Below are positions 7,625 to 10,735 of a stretch of DNA of 10,735 nt, one piece after another. The DNA lies in assembly GCA_027011725.1 (NCBI GenBank), contig JALUZQ010000084.1, positions 1-10,735 on the forward strand, written 5' to 3'. The translations under genes were made by a program, and so were the position numbers. Numbering within the stretch: position 1 is the stretch's first letter; every line of letters starts with the position of its first letter. This stretch comes from Sulfurimonas sp. Its GTDB lineage: Bacteria > Campylobacterota > Campylobacteria > Campylobacterales > Sulfurimonadaceae. Under the pieces are notes generated by a model. That model saw only the letters and a program-made list of their open reading frames with translations. It searched no databases and had not been told where the DNA came from.

Positions 7625-8889
7625 TTAGCCAAAAAGAGTACACTAAACGCAGAAGAAAGTTTGCAAAAAAATTACCTGCTGGGAGTATAGCGCTCTTTTT
7701 AAGTGCCCTTCCAAAAGAGCGCTCAAATGATACGGAGTATCCTTACCGTCAAAACAGTAACTTTTACTACTTGAGCGGTTTTAAAGAAGACAATGCAGCG
7801 CTGCTCTTTGTCAAAACGGACAAAGCGTGTAAATCGTATCTTTTTGTGCAAAAAAAAGAGCCTGCAATGGAGCTTTGGACGGGGAAACGTCTGGGAGTAG
7901 AAGCGGCAAAAGAGCTTTTTGATGTTGATGATGTTTTTAGTTTTGAAGAGCTTCGTAAGCAATTGACTGCGTTTGGAAATGGCATACAATCATTTTATTA
8001 TGATTTTAAAGAGGATGAGGGACGCATCGCTCCTTTGAAACAAGAGCTTAAAAACTTACGTAGTTGTCATAACGCGGCTGAGATCGTTGCTAGAGCAAGG
8101 CTGATAAAATCAGCTGCGGAGATAAAACTCATTAAAAAAGCACTCGCTATTACCAAAGAGGCACACCATCGCGCAATGCAATGCTCCAAAGAGCTCTCGT
8201 ATGAGTATGAACTCCAAGCAGAGTTAGAATATGTTTTTAAGAAAAACGGAGCATACAGCGATGCCTATACCTCCATCGTTGCTTGTGCAAACGCAGCAAA
8301 TACTCTGCATTACATCTCTAATGACAATAGACTGCTAAAAAAAGAGCTCATTCTCATAGATGCAGGGTGTGAGTATGAGTACTATGCAAGTGATATTACA
8401 AGAACAATTCCTGTCAGTGGAAAATTTACAAAAGCACAAAAAGAGCTCTACTCTTTGGTGCTTGATGTCAATAAAGCCATTATAGAGATGATACGCCCCG
8501 GAATTTTACGAAGTGAGCTGCAAGAAAAATCAGAAGAGCTGCTCTGTCGAGGTATGGTTAAGTTGGGCATACTCCATGGAAATGTTTCAGAACTTTTAGA
8601 AGCAAAAGCACACAAAAAGTACTACCCACACGGTATAGGTCACTGGATGGGGCTCGATGTACATGATGAGTGCCCATATAAGGATGAAAAGGGCAAAGAG
8701 ATACCGCTTCAAGCAGGGATGGTCTTAACGATTGAGCCGGGAATTTATATTGATCAGGATGATAAAAGTGTCCCTAAAAAGTATAGAAGTATCGGGATTC
8801 GCATTGAAGATGACATCTTGGTTACAAAAAAAGGTTTTGAGAATCTCTCTTTTGATATCGTGAAAGAGATAAAGGAGATAGAGTCCTAA
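7621..8889 (+). CDS. pepP: Xaa-Pro aminopeptidase (M24B family)
   Basis: This 422-residue cytoplasmic metallopeptidase removes the N-terminal residue preceding proline from peptides. The N-terminal domain (about 1-150) carries DTEYPYRQNSNFYYLSGF, the aminopeptidase P N-domain signature. The pita-bread catalytic domain (about 165-422) has all five dimetal ligands: D247 (LIDAG), D258 (SDITRT), H341 (in HGIGH), E372 (IEPG) and E396 (RIED), plus the active-site residues H230, H337, H348 and R394 that match H243, H350, H361 and R404 of E. coli PepP as I know it. It is slightly shorter than E. coli PepP (about 440). GTG 7621 is the chosen start (ribosome binding site at 7610-7614), overlapping the preceding stop by 4 nt. 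A link to lipid transport is not implied; it appears to be an end-of-operon passenger. Confidence 0.92.
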   Translation: MISQKEYTKRRRKFAKKLPAGSIALFLSALPKERSNDTEYPYRQNSNFYYLSGFKEDNAALLFVKTDKACKSYLFVQKKEPAMELWTGKRLGVEAAKELFDVDDVFSFEELRKQLTAFGNGIQSFYYDFKEDEGRIAPLKQELKNLRSCHNAAEIVARARLIKSAAEIKLIKKALAITKEAHHRAMQCSKELSYEYELQAELEYVFKKNGAYSDAYTSIVACANAANTLHYISNDNRLLKKELILIDAGCEYEYYASDITRTIPVSGKFTKAQKELYSLVLDVNKAIIEMIRPGILRSELQEKSEELLCRGMVKLGILHGNVSELLEAKAHKKYYPHGIGHWMGLDVHDECPYKDEKGKEIPLQAGMVLTIEPGIYIDQDDKSVPKKYRSIGIRIEDDILVTKKGFENLSFDIVKEIKEIES

Positions 8890-8902
8890 ATCTCTTTTCT
8901 TG

Positions 8903-8921
8903 AGCAATTATTTTGCTTTTT
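8903..8921 (+). terminator. Weak candidate terminator of the plus-strand operon
   Basis: Thirteen bases after the pepP stop, AGCAA (8903-8907) pairs with TTGCT (8913-8917) around a 5-nt loop, followed by TTTTT (8917-8921). A flanking TCTTTTC (8893-8899) and GAAAAGA (8924-8930) are also complementary and could extend the fold. The stem is short and AT-rich, and it overlaps the 3' end of the convergent yfdX gene, so this is only suggestive. Confidence 0.35.
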
Positions 8922-9792
8922 CTGAAAAGACTTTCTCTTTGAAGTCTTTGAGTTTTGCTTTAAGATCGTCAAAGAGTTTTTCTGCTTTGTTTTTCCCTTT
9001 GATCTCTTTTCTTACTTGTTTGATCACTTCATGAAGTGATTTGTATGTGTTACTTGAATGGCTCACGTATCCAAGCGCTTCAGCAGTATCGAGTTGTTCT
9101 TCTGCTGCATCTAAGTATTTAAGAGCTTCCTCTTTTTTGCCATTTTTAGAAAGTGCAGCTGAGACGTTGATCAAGTCTGCTGCTTTTAAGAGTGGCAAAG
9201 GAATAACTGTTGTTGTTTTATCAAAAGTACTTAGAGCTACTTCAAGAACACTTTTTGCCTTTTCGAGCTCATTATCATGAATATATTTCGCTGCTAGCTT
9301 CAGTGCATCAGGATATGTAACAAGTGGTAAGCTCACAACTGTTACGTCGATCTCGCTTTGTAGAGAGTTTAATAAAACACGAGCAACCTGTACTTTGTTG
9401 TCATCGAGTAGATCTTTAACTACATCGACTGTTCTTTCGACATCGTCCTTAGTACCGACAAACTCTACCATAGAAACAGCACTGTCAATAGGAAGAAGTT
9501 TTGGTGCATCTTTTGCACTGAGAATAACTTCGAGTTTTCCAAGTGCCTTTTCAATATCCGCTTTTGCACTTTTTTTATCATTTTTATTGAGTGCGATGAG
9601 CGCTTTATTTGTATATGTTAAAGAGTCAATCGCCTCTTTGATCAATTTCTTTTGACTAGCAAGTGCATCTTGTGTCCCGTGAGCTACAGCTCCTTTATTT
9701 ACCTGTTTTACAGTTTTTATCTCACTGCTCGCATAGAGCCCCGTAGTTGTTAAAAGTGATGCTAAAACTGCTGATAAGAGTAGCTTTTTCAT
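8908..9792 (-). CDS. YfdX-family periplasmic protein
   Basis: This 294-residue protein has a Sec signal peptide (MKKLLLSAVLASLLTTTGLYA, predicted cleavage after A21) and an otherwise soluble, highly helical, Lys/Asp/Glu-rich mature chain, so it is probably periplasmic. The layout fits the YfdX family: an IKEAIDSLTYTNKALIALNK helix region (51-70), LLPIDSAVSMVEF (99-111), and repeated P-rich strand plus helical-hairpin units at about 156-187 and 198-230. YfdX in E. coli belongs to the EvgA acid and drug stress regulon, but its biochemical role is not established, and no function should be carried over. The C-terminal 30 residues are Lys-rich helix. ATG 9792 is preceded by AGGAG (9800-9804) with a 7-nt spacer. 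It converges on pepP with 18 nt between stops, and stands alone as a transcription unit with its own likely promoter. Confidence 0.8.
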   Translation of the reverse strand: MKKLLLSAVLASLLTTTGLYASSEIKTVKQVNKGAVAHGTQDALASQKKLIKEAIDSLTYTNKALIALNKNDKKSAKADIEKALGKLEVILSAKDAPKLLPIDSAVSMVEFVGTKDDVERTVDVVKDLLDDNKVQVARVLLNSLQSEIDVTVVSLPLVTYPDALKLAAKYIHDNELEKAKSVLEVALSTFDKTTTVIPLPLLKAADLINVSAALSKNGKKEEALKYLDAAEEQLDTAEALGYVSHSSNTYKSLHEVIKQVRKEIKGKNKAEKLFDDLKAKLKDFKEKVFSEKAK

Positions 9793-9798
9793 GATGTT

Positions 9799-9840
9799 TC
9801 TCCTTTGGATATATTTGAATTTTGTTTATATCTGAGGAGA
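9799..9840. repeat. 42-nt imperfect inverted repeat covering the yfdX leader and ribosome binding site
   Basis: Outer arms TCTCCT (9799-9804) and AGGAGA (9835-9840) and inner arms GATATA (9808-9813) and TATATC (9827-9832) are complementary, separated by a 3/2-nt internal loop and a 13-nt apical loop. In a minus-strand RNA spanning it, the Shine-Dalgarno would be paired. It also overlaps the proposed -10 box, so it could instead be a DNA-level operator. Confidence 0.45.
9800..9804 (-). promoter_or_regulatory. Strong ribosome binding site of the yfdX-family gene
   Basis: Read on the minus strand this is AGGAG, 7 nt before the ATG. It is noteworthy because a complementary TCTCCT copy lies upstream at 9835-9840 (minus-strand reading), so it can be buried in a hairpin if the transcript begins far enough upstream. 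Confidence 0.7.
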
Positions 9841-9854
9841 ATTTTATCGAGCAA
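9825..9854 (-). promoter_or_regulatory. Candidate sigma-70-type promoter for the yfdX-family gene
   Basis: On the minus strand TTGCTC (9854-9849) is followed after 18 nt by TATAAA (9830-9825), which would start RNA near 9818 and leave a leader of about 26 nt. The -35 is a 4/6 match and the -10 a 5/6 match. Alternative starts in this AT-rich stretch cannot be excluded. Confidence 0.4.
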
Positions 9855-9865
9855 GAGTAAAGGGG

Positions 9866-9885
9866 TTTGCTACCTAAGTAGCAAA
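9866..9885. repeat. Perfect 8-bp hairpin between the unknown gene and yfdX
   Basis: TTTGCTAC (9866-9873) and GTAGCAAA (9878-9885) flank a CTAA loop. It lies 20 bp beyond the stop of the minus-strand gene ending at 9906 and 74-93 bp upstream of the yfdX start. Read on the minus strand it is followed by C-rich sequence rather than a T-run, so it is not a classical intrinsic terminator in that direction; on the plus strand a T-run (9895-9899) follows only after 9 nt. It may be a transcript-end stabilising hairpin or an operator. Confidence 0.55.
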
Positions 9886-9905
9886 TCTAGAGAGTTTTTG
9901 AAAAC

Positions 9906-10337
9906 TTATTCGTACGAGTAGCTCCAGCCGGTGAGGTTCTTCTCTTTTGCTTCATCAAAGGCATCTGAATCAGCAAGAAAATCCATCACATGCATCACTG
10001 CAAAAGGAATGCTTCTTTGATCTTCTTGTTTTACAAGCAGCATCGGCATAGGAGTATCTTGTGCTTTACTGAGTGCAAATCCCACCGGCATCAACTGGCT
10101 CATAAGTTCTGCAGGTTTTCCTATATTATTTTCTCTTAAAAATTTTTCAAGTACTGCCTCTTGTACTTTTTGAGGAAGTTTTTCATCTGTATTTAAAAAA
10201 ATTGTGAAATGAATGGGAGTCTCCTTGAAGTGCTCCGGTGCAGGTGCTGCCATAATGATGTACTCTACATTTTGAAGATGTTTTTTAATCTCTTCATTTG
10301 TAAGATATTGATCTGTTTTTATTGCTTTTGCTTCCAT
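9906..10337 (-). CDS. Unrecognised 143-residue cytoplasmic protein
   Basis: I do not recognise this protein. It has no signal peptide or membrane segment, is near neutral to acidic, and begins with a polar helix-like stretch (YLTNEEIKKHLQNVEYIIMAAP) followed by alternating strand and helix segments: a HFTIFL strand, a VQEAVLEKFLRE helix, a Met-rich ELMSQLMPVGFALS stretch, MPMLLV, and a C-terminal MHVMDFLADSDAFDE helix ending in GWSYSYE. No catalytic or metal motif stands out. I chose ATG 10337 because GAGG (10343-10346) sits 5 nt upstream; an in-frame ATG at 10373 would add 12 hydrophobic residues without a good ribosome binding site. It is transcribed divergently from the sensor gene at 10430 and away from it toward yfdX, which has its own likely promoter. 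The protein may be lineage-restricted. Confidence 0.75.
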   Translation of the reverse strand: MEAKAIKTDQYLTNEEIKKHLQNVEYIIMAAPAPEHFKETPIHFTIFLNTDEKLPQKVQEAVLEKFLRENNIGKPAELMSQLMPVGFALSKAQDTPMPMLLVKQEDQRSIPFAVMHVMDFLADSDAFDEAKEKNLTGWSYSYE

Positions 10338-10398
10338 ATGTACCTCATGAAAATAGATGAAGAATTTTATCATAAATGGATGAAAGTTTGGTACATAT
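10336..10398. repeat. 9-bp inverted repeat in the divergent promoter region
   Basis: ATATGTACC (10336-10344) and GGTACATAT (10390-10398) are perfect reverse complements separated by 45 bp, about 54 bp centre to centre (close to five helical turns). The left arm covers the start and spacer of the minus-strand gene and the right arm overlaps the promoter of the plus-strand sensor gene. It could be a pair of binding sites for one regulator, or chance in AT-rich DNA. Confidence 0.4.
10343..10346 (-). promoter_or_regulatory. Ribosome binding site deciding the start of the unrecognised protein
   Basis: GAGG on the minus strand lies 5 nt before ATG 10337 and supports that start over the upstream ATG at 10373. 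Confidence 0.6.
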
Positions 10399-10404
10399 AA
10401 TGCT
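10389..10404 (+). promoter_or_regulatory. Candidate sigma-54 -24/-12 element overlapping a TATAAT box
   Basis: TGGTAC (10389-10394), 5 nt, then ATGCT (10400-10404) closely resembles the sigma-54 consensus TGGCAC-N5-TTGCW, with the GG and GC dinucleotides at the required 12-bp offset. RNA would begin near 10415, 15 nt before the start codon. A perfect sigma-70 -10 box, TATAAT, lies within it at 10396-10401, without a clear -35. One of the two is probably real; the sequence alone does not say which. Confidence 0.45.
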
Positions 10405-10429
10405 TAATATATTTCAAATAAGGATATCC

Positions 10430-10735
10430 ATGAAATTTATTGAGGCGATGAAGCTTAGAAGTAAACTTTTTATACTATTTATTCTCATCACTATGGGACT
10501 TTTCTCCATTGGAATTATGGGAACAAATTACATAAATTCAATGAAAAAGAATATAGATTCTCTCTACTTTGGCTCTCTCATTCCTATTACAGAGCTGAAC
10601 AAAGTCCTCCAAACCTACCATTATGGACTTGGAAACAGTGTCTATAAGTTGACACGAAATGATGTTCCTCTCAGCGAAGCAAAAACAGATATAGAAAATG
10701 CTTTACGAGTAGTAAAGCGAAATTGGCAGAGCTAT
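10430..10735 (+). CDS. Membrane sensor, probably methyl-accepting chemotaxis protein with 4HB sensor domain, 5' part
   Basis: Only the first 102 codons are in the window; the gene runs off the right end. After a short basic cytoplasmic lead (MKFIEAMKLRSK) there is one membrane helix at about residues 12-32, then a periplasmic helical region (YFGSLIPITELNKVLQTYHYGLGN, then LSEAKTDIENALRVVKRNWQSY). This pattern, with P-x-x-E-L and a conserved W about 50 residues on, fits the four-helix-bundle MCP sensor domain. The signalling half is not visible, so a histidine kinase or diguanylate cyclase with the same sensor is possible. AAGGA at 10420-10424 lies 5 nt before ATG 10430. If it is an MCP, its product would signal to the CheA/CheW/CheV proteins encoded at the left of the window. 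Confidence 0.75.
   Translation, partial: MKFIEAMKLRSKLFILFILITMGLFSIGIMGTNYINSMKKNIDSLYFGSLIPITELNKVLQTYHYGLGNSVYKLTRNDVPLSEAKTDIENALRVVKRNWQSY

Noticed and set aside
9893..9906. AGTTTT-TG-AAAACT palindrome just after the unknown gene's stop
   Set aside because: The loop would be only 2 nt and all but two pairs are A-T, so it is unlikely to be a stable terminator hairpin.
10338..10373. Twelve-residue N-terminal extension of the unrecognised protein
   Set aside because: The ATG at 10373 has no good ribosome binding site, whereas ATG 10337 has GAGG 5 nt upstream; the short hydrophobic extension is not a convincing signal peptide.
1..10735. CRISPR array, tRNA, rRNA, insertion sequence, phage or toxin-antitoxin module
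   Set aside because: No regularly spaced repeats, cloverleaf, transposase motifs or small paired genes were found; composition appears even along the window.

Overview
The window looks like a chromosomal segment of a Campylobacterota (Epsilonproteobacteria) species. The AT-leaning DNA, the cheV-cheA-cheW order, the CheA with a C-terminal receiver domain (as in Helicobacter and Campylobacter) and the permease/ATPase/MCE/lipoprotein cluster resembling Campylobacter iamB-iamA point there. A free-living sulfur-oxidising relative (Sulfurimonas/Sulfuricurvum-like) is my guess, but genus cannot be fixed from sequence alone.

Bases 1-8889 (plus strand) are one tightly packed run of nine genes. No gap exceeds 10 nt and five junctions overlap or are separated by 1 nt, so a single operon or a set of coupled sub-operons is likely; its promoter lies left of the window. 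In order: the 3' end of an LpxH-like metallophosphoesterase; cheV, cheA and cheW (signalling core of chemotaxis); a STAS-fused MlaE permease, MlaF ATPase and MlaD MCE-domain protein (phospholipid transport between inner and outer membrane); a PqiC-type auxiliary lipoprotein; and a PepP-type Xaa-Pro aminopeptidase. The chemotaxis genes link receptors to the flagellar motor, while LpxH and the Mla-like genes both concern envelope lipids, so two unrelated jobs share one transcript.

Bases 8890-10429 hold two minus-strand genes: a secreted YfdX-family protein, and a 143-residue cytoplasmic protein I do not recognise. The region 9793-9905 between them carries a likely yfdX promoter, a 42-nt imperfect inverted repeat that could mask the yfdX ribosome binding site, and a perfect 8-bp hairpin of unclear role.

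From 10430 a plus-strand gene begins and runs off the right edge: the N-terminus of a membrane sensor, most likely a methyl-accepting chemotaxis protein with a four-helix-bundle sensor domain. The 92-bp divergent region before it carries a TATAAT box overlapping a sigma-54-like -24/-12 element, and a 9-bp inverted repeat whose arms sit on the two genes' control regions.

I saw no tRNA, rRNA, CRISPR array, insertion sequence or phage gene. Nothing here amounts to a clearly new biological system; the most unusual points are the operon composition and the control elements around the two right-hand genes.
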